NCBI GenBank assembly: GCA_963513935.1
Contig: OY740770.1
Span: 91,528,301 to 91,592,300, forward strand
Reading direction: 5' to 3'
DNA from: Aphrophora alni
Lineage: Eukaryota > Arthropoda > Insecta > Hemiptera > Aphrophoridae
Length of the DNA stretch: 64,000 bases
The notes below the pieces were generated by a model. The model searched no databases and was not told the DNA's origin. It saw only the letters and a list, made by a program, of their open reading frames with translations. The translations under genes were made by a program, and so were the position numbers. Each line of letters begins with the position of its first letter. The stretch's first letter is position 1. Of this stretch, positions 1-13,118 are shown in pieces.

Positions 1-530
1 CCATTACAATAGCCATAAATAACAATTCTGTCAGCAAATTTGAAAACAAAAATGGCATTTTGAGAACGCGAAATACAAACACTTCAACTTCACAAACACT
101 GTGCAATAAACTACACAACCTTTAAACTATTCAAATTCTGTAGACAAATTGAAATTGTTGATCAGCTGTTAATTCAGTAGACAAATTGGGATTGTTGATC
201 AGCTGTTAATACTGCCAACTTACAAAATAAAGAAACCGTTTATTTATCCAATAATAAGCTAATTTTATTTCTTTGATGCGTAAGTAGTTCTCAATTTTTG
301 TAATTAAAAGTTTGTAATAAAGAAAACGGTAAAGTTTTTAACAAGTTAAACTCTACTTTTTGATTATGTTATTGATATAAAAATATAGCTTTTTATCACG
401 AGTTATTGATATTGTATAATAAGAAATAACTAGTAGGCCTATCATAGTGTTTTGTGTGTTCTCGACAATTTTTTCTGTTTTAGGTTTTTTTAACTATAAC
501 TTAGTTATTTTTTATTTTTTTATGCTACAA
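1..530. other. AT-rich non-coding DNA
   Basis: No coding signal or known repeat family recognised apart from the short duplication at 138-211. Confidence 0.6.
138..211. repeat. Two-copy 37-bp tandem duplication
   Basis: Two adjacent near-identical copies of a segment containing tagacaaattg and ttgatcagctgttaat, offset by 37 bp. Confidence 0.8.
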
Positions 531-555
531 TATATATATATATATATATATATAT
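531..555. repeat. (TA)n microsatellite
   Basis: About twelve uninterrupted TA dinucleotides. Confidence 0.95.
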
Positions 556-599
556 CTTTTATTTTTATTTATTTTTTTTAATAAAAAATGTTTCTCTCT

Positions 600-960
600 T
601 ACAAAATATCCGTACAATTTCGGGTTTACGAGATATTTGACATTAAAAATTTTTAACGGTTGCCATTTGAAAATTTACATATTAAAGTTTTAGATCTCCC
701 TATACTGATAAAACAGTATAAAAATGGCGCATACCAAATTGAAATTATAATGTTACTGATTTTAAAAGTTATTATTAATTTTCTAAAAAACACAAAATGG
801 CCGACAACCGGAAAAAAAGTATTTCCTGACCTATAGTTCATATGAACTTTCTTCATTGTTTTCACCAGAAGACCTCGTCCTGAAATACTTGCCGTTTCTT
901 CTTGAAGCATCCTGTATAATGAGTATTTGAAATTTATGGTATTTGAAATAGAGTAAATAT
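600..960. repeat. Probable interspersed repeat fragment
   Basis: The block is slightly richer in GC than its surroundings. It contains stretches such as aaatggccgacaaccgg and cttgaagcatcctgtat that read like a dispersed insect repeat. The 103-codon minus-strand frame here (653-964) resembles no protein family I know. Assignment as a repeat is inference; genome-wide copy number would settle it. Confidence 0.3.
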
Positions 961-2459
961 TCAAGCTAAGGATTTTATGTGGATATTTGTTTTATTAATA
1001 TTATAAAATATTATAATAATATATTTTTAAGCTAAATACATTTTAGACTCTCTCGTCTTTCTTTTTCACATTTTATAAACTTTTGAGTATAGGTGTGTAA
1101 TGATCTTTACCTTAATTACCAAAAAAAGTATTTTTTGGATGAATATTTTCATGAAAAGAAATTATATTTCTTTTATTGTTTTTAAATATTTGCATGATTG
1201 ATATTTAACAGTTTTTTATTGAATAAATATTTTTGACACATTGAAAACAATCATCTTTCCAATTTATAGTCTTAATCCTAAAAATCATCTCATACAAAAA
1301 TAATCCGAAATAAATTTCATCTTTTTTATTCACTGTATGAAATATATTACCAACGCAAAGTAGTTCCAAATCCCGAAAAACTGGCCAAAGTCAAAAAATA
1401 AAGGTTTATATAGATATTTAAATGTTTCTAATTCCATGGAAAGGATTTGGGTTATTAAATTCTGTATATAGTTGACGTGCATCTCTTATAAGCTAAGGGT
1501 TCAGTTCAAAAGTGACGCTGGCATGTTAAAATCATAATCTAAATTTATTTCTTGCTGTTTAGAAACATATCATTTAAATTTGCACATTTACTTAGCGATT
1601 TTTTTACAATATTTGACATTGGAGGAACAAATGCAGTTTTAACCCATCGTTGTTGAGGCATATTACCCACAAAAGTAATTTCCTTGCTCCCTTAATTTTC
1701 TTAAATTTCGCAGTCTTTATTATTCTCGTATTATTTCTTTGGAGTAACTGTGGTATACTGGTACAAATTATTATTGTTTTCATAAGTTGGCAATAAAAAA
1801 TCATGGCAATCCCGCAAGGCAACGGGATTCCGTTCCGGCTGTTCCATGTTACCCATCTTGGACCATGTTTACAACACTAATAGTGCGTTGCTATTTTTCC
1901 AAGTTCATCACCCATCCTAAGTTAAATGCTTAAAAGTAGTTATATTTACGCGGACTCGCCTAGGACATCAAAATAACCATTAATAATTGCAGCACCATAA
2001 ATATATTGAAGATCCTTTCGTAATATTTGGCAAACAATATAACCTCGGTACACATGGATTCGAAACTGTGAGTTGTCTTCTTCTATTATAGATTAAACTT
2101 TTACAATTATTCAAAGTTTCATAACGTTCTTAGTAAATTTTAAAATTAGATATTTGTTACACAAAGTATATGGCCCTTTGGTGATAGAAAAAATTGAATG
2201 TATAGATATTATCGAAGGAATTTATTGTATAAATTGTGAAATATGTCCAAAGAAATATTAGCCCAAAGAAAACGAAATATCAGGGCAAGTGTAAATAATG
2301 AATTAGGACCTATATAAAGTTATATATAAATTGTATTATTAGGTACAAGATTAGTTCAGAATATTGTATTATTTAGATGCTAAATCTTAAGTTATTTAGA
2401 ATGACGCCTAGTTAACGCCTTAATTATAGAATGTAGGTTTAGGTCACATCCCCTTTTAG
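961..2459. other. AT-rich DNA, nothing recognised
   Basis: Short open frames only, with no protein-like composition and no repeat architecture seen. Confidence 0.5.
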
Positions 2460-2620
2460 ATTTGTATAAGTACTGTACGGGGTTTGGCACAGTGTTAATT
2501 AGTTATAGTTTTGTTACTGTAACTCGTGTATCACTGAGGATGGCCAATTTTCGTTGAAACGCGTTTGATTAAGTAAACGTAATTTTTGTGAGAAAGTGTG
2601 TTTGATTTTTATTCTAAACT
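2460..2620 (+). repeat. Possible retroelement 3' tail
   Basis: Contains cactgaggatggcc followed by gttgaaacgcg. Wording of this kind (ctga-gatg ... gaaacgcg) is common at the 3' ends of arthropod Penelope-like and LINE elements. No coding remnant is visible upstream, so the assignment is weak. Confidence 0.25.
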
Positions 2621-2849
2621 TTTGTAGAGATTCCAAAAAATCGTAGAAAAACTTAGAAAATTGGTCGGAAAAATTCAATCAGTCAAGGAAAATTCGAAAA
2701 AATTCAAATTAACTCAAAAAATATCTTTCTCTTTTTATATACACTTATAAATCTATTTGTAAGTATCTGAGATAAACAAAATAGAAAATATATAACTTAT
2801 TTTTCACATAATACTCTTATTTTTCATATGATTATTATTTTATACATTT

Positions 2850-4450
2850 TTTACAGGCCGTCCTACTTTGGATTTTGAGCAAATGACTGAAAGATTTGAT
2901 CAAAACATAGTCCCATCTAAAGCATTCATTCCCCGACCAGTGTAGAAGAATTAGCGTTGGGCACACAAATGAGTTTGTGATCATTCGGCAACCATTGACA
3001 CTGCACAAGTTGTTAAAGATGTTCTTCGTGATTCGTCTACAACACAGAGAGACAGACAATCGTCAGAGCTTGTTCAGAAAATAGAATGTCAGCCGACTCT
3101 GGCCTTTCACTCACAATTGACCAAAAATTATCCAAATATGTAAGTTTACGAAAAGCAAGTCTACAACATAATTATAAATTAAATCCATCTTTAAAATCTC
3201 TACCACAAGCGAAACTCAAATGTTATCCGTTCAGAGAAGAAATTACCATGTCTGAGAGTAGTTGCAAACTTTGTTAGACCACACAGTGAACGAATATTGT
3301 TGGCTCAAAAAGAAGTTGTACGGCAATTGACTCTGACTTGTAAGTGGGGATGCGATGCCAGTTCTGGTCATAGGAATTACAAACAAAAATAATTTTCTGA
3401 TGATGGCAAATTTAAATTCAAATTCAAGTATATTTTTCACTTCGTTTGTACCTCGTCAAGTCATATTTTTTGCTGTGGAAACCAATGAAACCATTATATG
3501 GAGAAATCCTTGACCTTCGACGATACTGTTGACCAATAAAAATACAATTTGTGTAAAAAAACATTCATAATACAGTACGAGAAATGGAATATGTGTAACA
3601 AAAGCAAAACAAACTCGTCCCGTATGATACACTTTTTGACGTAAAATGTATAACTGTTTCTTACACACTTGCTTAACAATGATTGACGGTAAAGTTTGAA
3701 ATGCAATCACTGGAACATCTTCTGCTGAACTTTGATTTATTTACAATGCAACATTAAAATTTTTTAGTAATATTGATGAAATTTTAAAAAGAGAAGTCAA
3801 AAAAAGAATTTTAAATTTGGGTTTTTATTATTACATGGATGGAAGTTGCTTTCAAATATCGTACAAATTTGACATATAGAAGTGTCAAGTACTTATTGCT
3901 GAAGAAAAGAAACATGTGGCGATTCGGGAAAAAATATTCAAGATGGTTTTCGTTTCAAGAATTATTGGAACCAGCCACAGCAGGAATATGGTAATTGAAA
4001 TGACGGAAACACAGCTCGGCGCTTCTTCAAGAATTAAACTGAATCTGTATTAATAACAGGATTAGATGTAGAGTTACTCGAACGTTTTTATGTAATATTG
4101 CAACCCATTTCGTGTGGTCATGTTATTAACATTGATCAATTTGAACAAAGCGCTATAGTTACAGCTCGAAAATTTGTGGAGCTATGTCCATGATTTTATA
4201 TGCCAAAATCCATGCATAAAATTCTCATGCATGGCAGTAAATAATTTCATCTGCCATATTGCCTATAGGGCAGATGTCTGAAGATGTGCAACAATCATGT
4301 TATTAAAAGATTTGGAGAAGATTTCTCTTAAATATTTTTACGACTTTTAATTTCGTCAGATCCTTTTAAACGAGTCTAAAGAAATTACCCCAAAAACTTT
4401 TTAAGGTCCTTATCTTCGAAAACCCTGAATTCACTGAACCCTCCTACTGT
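2850..4450 (+). pseudogene. Decayed ORF of a multicopy arthropod protein family
   Basis: Plus-strand reading frames, broken by stops and frameshifts, carry recognisable blocks. These are a GNTARRFF-like block near 4,010-4,030, a stretch reading ITGLDVELLERF near 4,055-4,085, and a PKSMHKILMHG block near 4,200-4,235 followed by a PIGQMSEDVQQS-like block. They resemble an uncharacterised protein family present in many copies in insect genomes and probably carried by a mobile element. The family has no function I can state. An upstream segment (about 2,860-3,300) may be its N-terminal part but is too decayed to align by eye. No intact copy remains, so it cannot make a full protein. Confidence 0.5.
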
Positions 4451-6841
4451 AGCTGAATGTAATATAGTGAATATTCAACTGATTACTCAATGAATCATCA
4501 GATAAATAAATCTGTATTTTTAAATGTATTAATTTCTTTTGTGAATAAAATATATTGTTTTTTGAAATGTCAACATCAGATTCTTAACCAACATGATCAA
4601 AAACGTCATCATACTCCTTTTAATTACACATCAACAATTTCCCATCATTTATGCCCGCCATATTGGATACGTTATTATTATTATTATTTGTAATTTAAAC
4701 CTCAGATTCTTTATTAGCATACACAAAAACCCCATACATACACAATTTGAGACACATCGCTCAAAACCTTCATATTTTGGCCACATTTTCGGGATTTGGA
4801 AAGTCAGAATTTTGTATGTATTAATTATATTAGAATAAGATTGAATTAGAATGTAGTACAATGTTTTTATTTGATGCTTTCAATGCTATTTGATGTTAGT
4901 ACATGTTATAACAAATCTTAAATGACTTATTATACGCACGTTATTCATGCCAATGTTAACAAAATAAAGAACTTTGAAACATGTAGATTTTAACTTCTTT
5001 AATTGCAAAATTAAATTTAAAAATCATTTATAATAAAAAACAATTATATTTCAAACTTGATGCACTTAATAATTATACAATTAACATCTTAATCTACTAC
5101 TTATTCTAAGTAGGCTACATAGATAAATACAGGTTACTTATTCTACATTGTCTTAATCTAAAATAAAGAAATAAGAGTGCATCAGAATTTTTATTTTTTA
5201 CTTTTAATTATTTTGATAAAATACTCCGGCTAACTGAAAATTATTATTTTTTATTAATTTAATTTACTTTTTCTTTACAGGTACGTTAGGTTCTTTGGTG
5301 ACTATAATTTACTTAAAATATAAAATAAAATTTGGTGGTAGTATGTTTAATTGAAATTTTCCATTAATTTGCACTTATCGACTCTGAAGTTTTATTACAG
5401 TTCCAATGTTCCCGGTTCCTTGAACGTGGTTCCCACGTAGACTGCTAGTAAATGGATTGATTTGCCTTAATCTTTTCGACGCATCTTCTTTTCTACATAC
5501 ACTTTTATTTTCACACACTTTTGTGACGACGATTACTTTTTAATTTATTCGATGATTATTCCTGTTCAAACACTTTTATGCCTACGCTATTACTCACACG
5601 CTTTTATGACGACGACTCTTTTTAACTTATAAACGACGATTATCTTTTAATTATACTTCGAATATTATTATTATTAAACACTTGTACAAAACGACGCAGT
5701 TACTATTTAATTTCGACGGTTGATTTCGGCTAAATCTTTCACAGCATTTTTTTCTTTTTGCTACTAAGAGAAACACTTTCTCCGGAACAACCTTCTTCAA
5801 TAAGTTCGGCACCAAAAAGACCCCTTGCGCTTCTCTTCTACCCTTATTTATAATGATTATTTTCAAACTGCTTTATTTCGATACTCTGCCTTCATTGGCT
5901 TATTTTAAATCTTTTACGTTACTTTAGAAATGATGCAATTCCTTTCATTGGTCCTTTTCAAATAATTTCGGTTGAAGACGTTGAACTTTTGAATGCTTTT
6001 TTTGACTCCATGGGGTTACAGACTAACTTTAGAATCGTTTTTCTAGCCGTCAACCCTTTCAACTCTTTAGAATTTATGGCCTGCCGAGCACTGACCTTTT
6101 GGGAGCCCTCTATTTCGTTACAATATGTTGTTTTACTGATATGTATTTTTATTTTAAAAATTATGTATATTTTTTGAAAAGTGATGAATATTTAGTTACT
6201 GTATGTTTATATTTTGTACTTGATATTTACTGTCACTTAAAGGTTTTAATTTGTTTGGATAGGAAGATGGAGTTCATAGTAATTTATTGAAACTAAGTAA
6301 AGTATCGGGGTCAGAAGATATAGCGGTATGGTACATTGAGGATATTCGATTTATTGTTTTGAGAATGTACAAAGGAATAATATTAGTTGATTTTAGAGAA
6401 TTTTATACTTACAAAAAAATGTTGTATCCTGGTAAAAAAGGTATGATGGTTATTATTATTCATTATTACTTTTATTTAGGTAAGGCAATGTGTGTTATTA
6501 TTATTTAATATTAACTAAAGTTATATATTATTTTTTTAATTTATGTGTGTTACTGTCAGTACAGTAGTTCTGTTATGTTAAAAATTTAAACTTAAATTAT
6601 TTTAATGAACCAAAAGTTAGATTTGTTTTAATGAATTTTCGCTTTAATTATCCGGGAAAGGGCGGCTTTTTAACTTGATCATATTATGATTTTCTATCTA
6701 CTAAAAAAGGTCTATATTATCTAACTGCAGTCACAGTTTCATTTATAAGTTATTTTAATGCTGTGAATGACACATGTTCCCAGTTGATTTTTGAATCGTT
6801 CGTAGTGTTTTACTTTAGACCATTCCAACTCGATCGTGTTA
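4451..6841. other. AT-rich DNA with weak internal repetition
   Basis: No gene recognised. Around 5,500-5,660 a phrase resembling cttttatgacgacga recurs two to three times with degeneration, suggesting an old local tandem duplication. The short open frames here look like chance. Confidence 0.45.
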
Positions 6842-6881
6842 AGATCCACGTGTTAAGTGGACACAGTTAGCAAATATCTTG

Positions 6882-7281
6882 GATGCATGAGTCACCGGAT
6901 ACAGTGTCAACAAATATCGTAGATGCATGAATCACCGGATACAGTGTCAACAAATATCGTAGTTGAATGAGTCAGCGGGTACAGTGTCATCAAATGTCGT
7001 AGATGCATGAGTCACCGTATACAGTGTCAACAAATATCGTAGTTGAATGAGTCAGCGGGTACAGTGTCATCAAATATCGTAGATGCATGAATCACCGGAT
7101 ACAGTGTCAACAAATATCGTAGATGCATGAGTCACCGGATACAGTGTCAACAAATATCGTAGATGCATGAATCACCGGATACAGTGTCAACAAATATCGT
7201 AGTTGAATGAGTCAGCGGGTACAGTGTCATCAAATATCGTAGATGCATGAGTCACCGTATACAGTGTCAACAAATATCGTA
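6882..7281. repeat. 40-bp minisatellite, ten units, 240-bp higher-order period
   Basis: Ten consecutive 40-bp units start at 6882, 6922, 6962, 7002, 7042, 7082, 7122, 7162, 7202 and 7242. Two main variants alternate: one beginning gatgcatga and one beginning gttgaatga. In order they are A, A', B, At, B, A', A, A', B, At, so units 1-4 repeat as units 7-10 with almost no change. A degenerate unit precedes the array (6842-6881). Every unit keeps TGAGTCA or TGAATCA, which resembles an AP-1 type site; whether this matters is unknown. Confidence 0.95.
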
Positions 7282-8892
7282 GATGTACGAACACCCAATG
7301 TTACCTTAATATTTTGAACAAATCATCGATTACAATCTTTATAAATTAAAAGTTGTTCATGAATTTTATTTGTTGAATATAGTATGTATACGGTTTAACT
7401 AGTTAACAATTTGAATTTGTCAATCATTTGACCTATTAAATACTCAATTGTTCATTGACAACAAGAACTATGTTATATAGTAAAAACCATAATTTATACT
7501 AGTAATGGTAGTGATTTACAATATAGGTAACTTGTATTCAATAACTTGTATGTGACAATATAAGTTATAACCCTGGCACTGAGTTTAGTTTAATTTCCGC
7601 GTGCTCGGCCAATGAACCCTACAAACTATTTTGATATCGCTTGCCATTCAGTTTGGGAACCTTCTCTTGGCTCGCGGACAGTATATATTTTGTGTGTGAT
7701 TTTTAGGCAGTTAAATATAAATGTGTTGTGAACTAAGGTTCTTTGTAACTAGCCTTACAATTGTCAATGTATTATTTTGTTTTATTATTTTTAAAATGAG
7801 GTCACAGATGAACACTAGAGGAGGATTTATTATGTAGATTGAGGTAAGTTAAATCAAAGAGAGTACATTTAAAACTAATTGGTGGCTTACTTTAGAGATC
7901 CGATATTAAAATTTTATATGGAGCCTGTGTATGAGTTAGGGGTATCTTCAGGAAGAATTATTTTGTTATGAATTATGTTTTCCTTTTTATAAGATGAATT
8001 CGCTAGTCAATCAGACAATCCATGCTTTTAGTCACATATTGAGTTATTCGAATAGTCAGTAATTTATTCAGATGGATAAATTCTCAGGAAGTTTATCGGT
8101 CAATTATTCAGTCTATTATTCACTTTAATCAGTCAGTTAGATTGGATTAAGGGTCGATATAATGTATGTAGACGATATATTTTTATTTTTATCAAACCTC
8201 TGTATGACCTTATTATATTTGTTAATGCTGTATGTTTTACACATATTGTATAAATATAAGTGCTGTAAATATTATTTTTAATGGGAATGTTTCATAAATG
8301 CAATTTATGGAATAGTTATTAATATTTTAATTGTGTTAATTTACAGTATGAGAAGGTGGTCTGCAATAGCTAATTATTTTGTACCAGGAGAATGATTAGT
8401 TAATTAGTTATTCCGGGAAAAATAATCGTTACATTTATATTACGATATTAAATGTTAAAACGAACCTCTAAATAAAAATATTTATTAAAAAAACATTACC
8501 GACATTTGTAAGAAGCTTTTATTGTAAAACTTTTCAACATATTAATTAGCTCTACCTGATACTAATTATGCAATTGTAATATATTATTGCAAATGTATCA
8601 TCATTATGTTCATACATTTCAAATATAATAATTAAATTCATGTTTAACTAATACGTCCTAAATCTTTCGTGATGAACCTTAATAAAAAGTAAAATTAAGT
8701 CAAAGATCTCCAACTAAAGCACAGTTTATTGTACATTGGGTTCTTAAGGTGGAGAGCAAAGACACACCTATTCTCATTAATGTAATCTTATCCTTTGAGC
8801 TAAAAATAAATGATAGGTCTTGGGACGGACAATAGGCTTCACAGCTGTTAATACCAAAAGACGTAATTTACAGAAAAAAAACAAGTCATTGG

Positions 8893-8896
<4 letters not shown>
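7282..8896. other. AT-rich DNA, nothing recognised
   Basis: No coding, repeat or RNA signal recognised between the 40-bp minisatellite and the first (GT)n tract of the LTR array. Confidence 0.5.

Positions 8897-8987
<91 letters not shown>
8897..8987. repeat. (TG)n microsatellite, left edge of LTR array
   Basis: About 90 bp of uninterrupted TG on the plus strand. It directly abuts the TGCCGCG terminus of solo LTR alpha, and its left side is unrelated unique sequence, so it marks the outer edge of the cluster. Confidence 0.97.
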
Positions 8988-8988
<1 letters not shown>

Positions 8989-11524
8989 GCCGCGTATGCG
9001 CTCGTCGTTTGCTCGCGAATTCGTGCCTCTTTCGACTCTGACTCTAAGCGACTCTAACCTCGCTTTACAACGTCCTCCGTCGGGAGTTCTCACCTCTCTA
9101 TGCAAACGCGGACAAGACCAAGATGCTCACTTTTACATTTTCTCTAATCAAAGCTATTGCACTACTTGGCTTTTGTAAGTATGAGCTTGTCCTCATTAAC
9201 TTACAATCTTTTAATTTACGCAAAATTCCCTGAATTTTATTTCAATGCTCGCTGAATTTACAACTTTCCTTATTACACTCTCTTTCTCTGGGGAAGTGCC
9301 TTTTGGAAGAAATCGGCTCCTAAGTTCTGATAATAATTTCTTCAAAATTTTATAATATATTTCACCAGATCACACATATAACGTTTATTATAAACAAAAC
9401 AATGTTAATACACAGAATGGTTAATAGAAAACAAATCAAACTCGAGAAAAGAATTGTATGTATTATTTCTCTTTAAAGACAACTCAAAACAATTTAAAAT
9501 GTTTATAACACAACAAAATAAACAAAATATTACACAAATAATCAAATAGAATATTACACAAAAAATCTAATAGAAATCTCTTATATACTAAGACAAATTG
9601 AAAAAAGCTAGACTATTTCAGCTAGAACTACAAATAGCTTTTCCTGCACTGAAATAGTCGTATTTAATTTTGAAATATTTGTTACACCAAAGCAGAGTGA
9701 TTTTTATTTTACTGAAGTTAATTTTTCTAAATTTCCCCAATGAATTTATTATTAAAATGAATTTACTAGTTACGAATTATTCCTTAGATTTAGTGTACCT
9801 TCACACTTAACATGAAGCTCTCGTAGATTTGAAGTTATTTGTTGAAATCGTTGTCTGATGTCTCTGAGTTGTTTTCTCTCCAAGTCCTGTATATTTCTAA
9901 GTTGTTGAATGCTGGTATCAATCTCGAATCTCTGCTAAGTCGCCTTCAATGTTGATGAATCTTCTTGCAGCTTGAAGTTCGAAATGAGTTGAAATTTTTC
10001 CAAGTTCCTTTTAATGACTGATTGAAATATTTAAGTTTAGAAAATTTACTAAGTTGAATTTTGAATAGTTTAGTAGAGTGACTAAAGCAACGTCTTCCCT
10101 GCTCGGAGTCTGGTAGTAGAGTATCCATCTTACGACGAACAATTTTGGGTCTCCCTTTCTGTGGGAATCTTTCCTCAAAAGGTAACCATTTTTCTCCCTT
10201 TTGTGAAGAAATGTCTCTTCGTTGTTTTTCGTATTTTCAGGCTGTTTTGGTCTGAAATTTTTATACTACAAACTGTACTAGGTATGGTTTTTACCTATTG
10301 AATAGTTTTTATTCACTATTTACTATTAAAAATCCTTTCAATAGATAATTTGATTGTTGTATTATTTTTCGTTCTCTGTGTTGACGGTTGGTCATGCAAA
10401 GTCCAATCGCTGTACTGTGACTAGATCGACTCGCGCCACTTTTCCTGTTAAATCTTGCAAATTGATATTTTGGACCTTTTTACAAACAACTTGCTGTAAC
10501 TTCTAAACGGCTGGTCCGATCGTCGATTTCTTTTCAGATTCCTCTTCTGTCCGATCTTGTGGGTCTTGTGAAACTCGATTGGTCGTTTTCGCACGCCCCG
10601 TTCACGAGTTATGGCACTTTTACCGAATGTCTGTTTTTACACTTTTCAACTTTTGATTTAAGTCCTTTTTCACAATTCTTTCGTATACACGTTCTTCTTC
10701 TGCTACTATGACGGAAATATCTTCTTAGACTTTTATCGTAGCTCGCTTGGCTCTTGAGGTATTGGTCCTTGAAGTTCTGAGTTTTTGGTCGTCTTGTTTT
10801 TTGATTATAAACCCCCCCCCCCATTATCTATTTTCATCTCTGCTCTGTTGTATAACATTTTTACAAACTAAATATATATTATTACATCCTTTTATTTCCC
10901 CTTTAACCTTTATTTTGACCGTTTTTGGGCTTTAAAGTTTTACTTTTTGCTATTATTATAGCTTGCCCATTTTAACTTTAAATTTGATTCTAATTGCTTA
11001 TTATTGTTCCCTACGGTTGTCTTTTCAATTTTTATTATTATTATTTTTTAGTTTATCCCCCCTTCACCTTTAAAAACTTAAAACATTCTCCAAGAATGAC
11101 TTTCTAAGTCCAATCTCACCTGGTTATTATTTTTATTATTTATTTTTTATTCCTGATTATTATTACTTCCTCTATTGGTTATGACTCTATAATTTTGGAT
11201 TTTTGGATTAACCCTTTTTTCAAATTTTAGGTTTTTGAGCCCTTCTAATTTCTTAAATAATTTTTTTGTTTTAGGTGCTTTTAAATTTATTTCTTGATAT
11301 TATTAGTCGATTGACTCTACTGAATAATTATTTAACTTAATATTTTAGTTCTTTAATAAAATAAGAACTACCATAGTTTGACTGTCATGACTGTGCAGGC
11401 CAAATTCTACCTTCGCCTTGCGTGACGTCACCGCACCATCGCATTCTTACTTTATCGTGTTTAGCGCGGTAATTTAAATGTTTTAAATTGAACACGATAC
11501 TAATGATTTTCTCATTCCGCCTCA
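8988..11524 (-). mobile_element. Solo LTR alpha
   Basis: A 2,537-bp LTR in minus orientation. On the minus strand it runs from TGAGGCGG to CGCGGCA, giving TG...CA ends. It shares with the other copies the same order of landmarks: TGACGTCA at 11423-11430, a phrase like cagtagagtcaaccgac, a poly(C) run near 10810, an agaccaaa(a)gggcctg-like block, and the agctcatacttac segment near the left end. It is clearly diverged from elements A and B and has (GT)n on both sides. No internal region is attached, so it most likely arose by LTR-LTR recombination. Confidence 0.85.
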
Positions 11525-11532
11525 GTGTGTGT
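11525..11532. repeat. Eight-base (GT)4 junction
   Basis: Only GTGTGTGT separates two oppositely oriented LTRs, and it sits at the centre of a long palindrome. Confidence 0.9.
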
Positions 11533-13083
11533 TGAGACTGAATGACAAGATCATTAGTCTCATGTCAAATTTAAAAGCGAGTTAAATTGCGGCGCTAAAC
11601 AAGATAGAGTGGGAACGTGGTGGTGCGGTGACGTCACGCCAGGTTGAGAGGGGATCTTGCCTGCACGGACATGAAATCCGAATTACCATAGTTCCTATTT
11701 TATTAAAAAACTAAATTATTAATTTAAATAATTATTCGGTAGAGTCAACCGACTAATAATATCAAAAAATAAATTTAAAAGCACCTAAAACAAAAAAGAT
11801 ATTTAAGAAATTAGAAAAGCTCAAAAACCTAAAATTTTAAAAAAGGGTAAATCCAAAATTCAAAAATTGTAGAGTCATACCCATTAGAGGAAGTAACAAT
11901 AATCACAAATAAAAAATAAATAATAATAATAATAATAATAAACAGGTGATAATGGACTTAGAATGTCATACTTGGTGAGTTTTCTGAGTTTTTAAAGGTG
12001 AAAGGGGGATATATTAAAAAATAATAATAATAACAATTGAAGAGACAACAGTAGGGAACAATAATAAGCAATTAGATTCAAATTTCAAGTTAAAATGGGG
12101 GAGTGATAATAATAGAAAAAAGTAAAACTTTGAAGCCCAAAGCGGTCATATTAAAGGTTAAAGGGGAAATAAAAGTATATAATAATATGTATTTATTATA
12201 TATAAATGTTATACAACAGAGCAGAGTTGAAAATATATAATGGGGGGGTTTACAATCAAAAAACATGACGACAAAAACTTCAGAACTTCAAGGACCAATA
12301 ACTCGAGAGCCAAGCGAGCTACGATAAAAGTCTAAGAAGTTATTTCCGTCGTAGGAGCAGAAGAACAAGGTGTATACAAAAGAATTGCGAAAAAGGACTT
12401 AAATCGGAAGTTCAAAAGTGAAAAAACAGACTTTCGATAAAAGTGCGATAACTCGTGAACGGAGCGTGCGAAAACGACGAATCGAGTTTCACAAGACCCA
12501 CAAGATTGAAAGAAAGAAGAATCCGAAGAGAACTCGACGATCGGACCAGCCGTTCAAAAGTTACAGCGAGTTTTCGTAAAAATGTCGAAAATCAAGATTT
12601 GCAAGATTGAACAGGAAAGTGACTCGCGCAGATCTACGTCACGTTACAGCTAGTGGACTTTGTATGACCAACCGTCAACACATAGAATACTAAATAATAC
12701 AACAATTAAATTATCTATTAAAAGGTTTTTTTAATAGTAAATAAAGAAGGAAAACTATTCAATAGGTAAAAACTATACCTAGTTCAGTTTGTAGTATAAA
12801 AATTTCAGACCAAAAGGGCCTGGGAATACGAAAAACAACGAAGAGACATTTCTTCACAAAAGGGAGAAAAAGTGGTTACCTTTTGTGGGAAGTTTCCCAC
12901 AGAAAGGGAGACCGAAAATTATTCGTCGTAAGACGGATACTCTTGTGGCAGACTCGAAGCGAGGAAGACGTATTCTCTTGTAACCGACTCCGAGCGAGGA
13001 AGACGTATTCTACAGTATCAGACTCCAAGCAGAGAAGAAGCTACATTAGTCACTCTACTAATCTTTTCGAAAATTCAACTTGG

Positions 13084-13085
<2 letters not shown>
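11533..13085 (+). mobile_element. Truncated LTR beta
   Basis: The start of the same LTR type in plus orientation. It begins TGAGACTGAATGAC, carries TGACGTCA at 11629-11636, and stays colinear with the reverse complement of alpha as far as the segment gtcactctact and aattcaactt. It then stops at 13085, directly against (GT)n. About 1 kb of the LTR 3' part is missing. Alpha and beta face head to head, so they form an imperfect inverted repeat of about 1.5 kb per arm around 11,528. The truncation at a GT tract could reflect recombination between microsatellites. Confidence 0.8.

Positions 13086-13117
<32 letters not shown>
13086..13117. repeat. (GT)16 microsatellite
   Basis: It separates truncated LTR beta from the left end of element A. 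Confidence 0.97.

Positions 13118-13118
<1 letters not shown>

Noticed and set aside
2530..2580. Hammerhead ribozyme from ctgagga and gaaacgcg
   Set aside because: The bases between the two core halves do not form stem II.
8820..9178. Cys-Val and Thr-His repeat frames over GT tracts (also 22285-22729, 24960-25157, 34095-34388)
   Set aside because: Pure translation of microsatellites, with no independent coding evidence.
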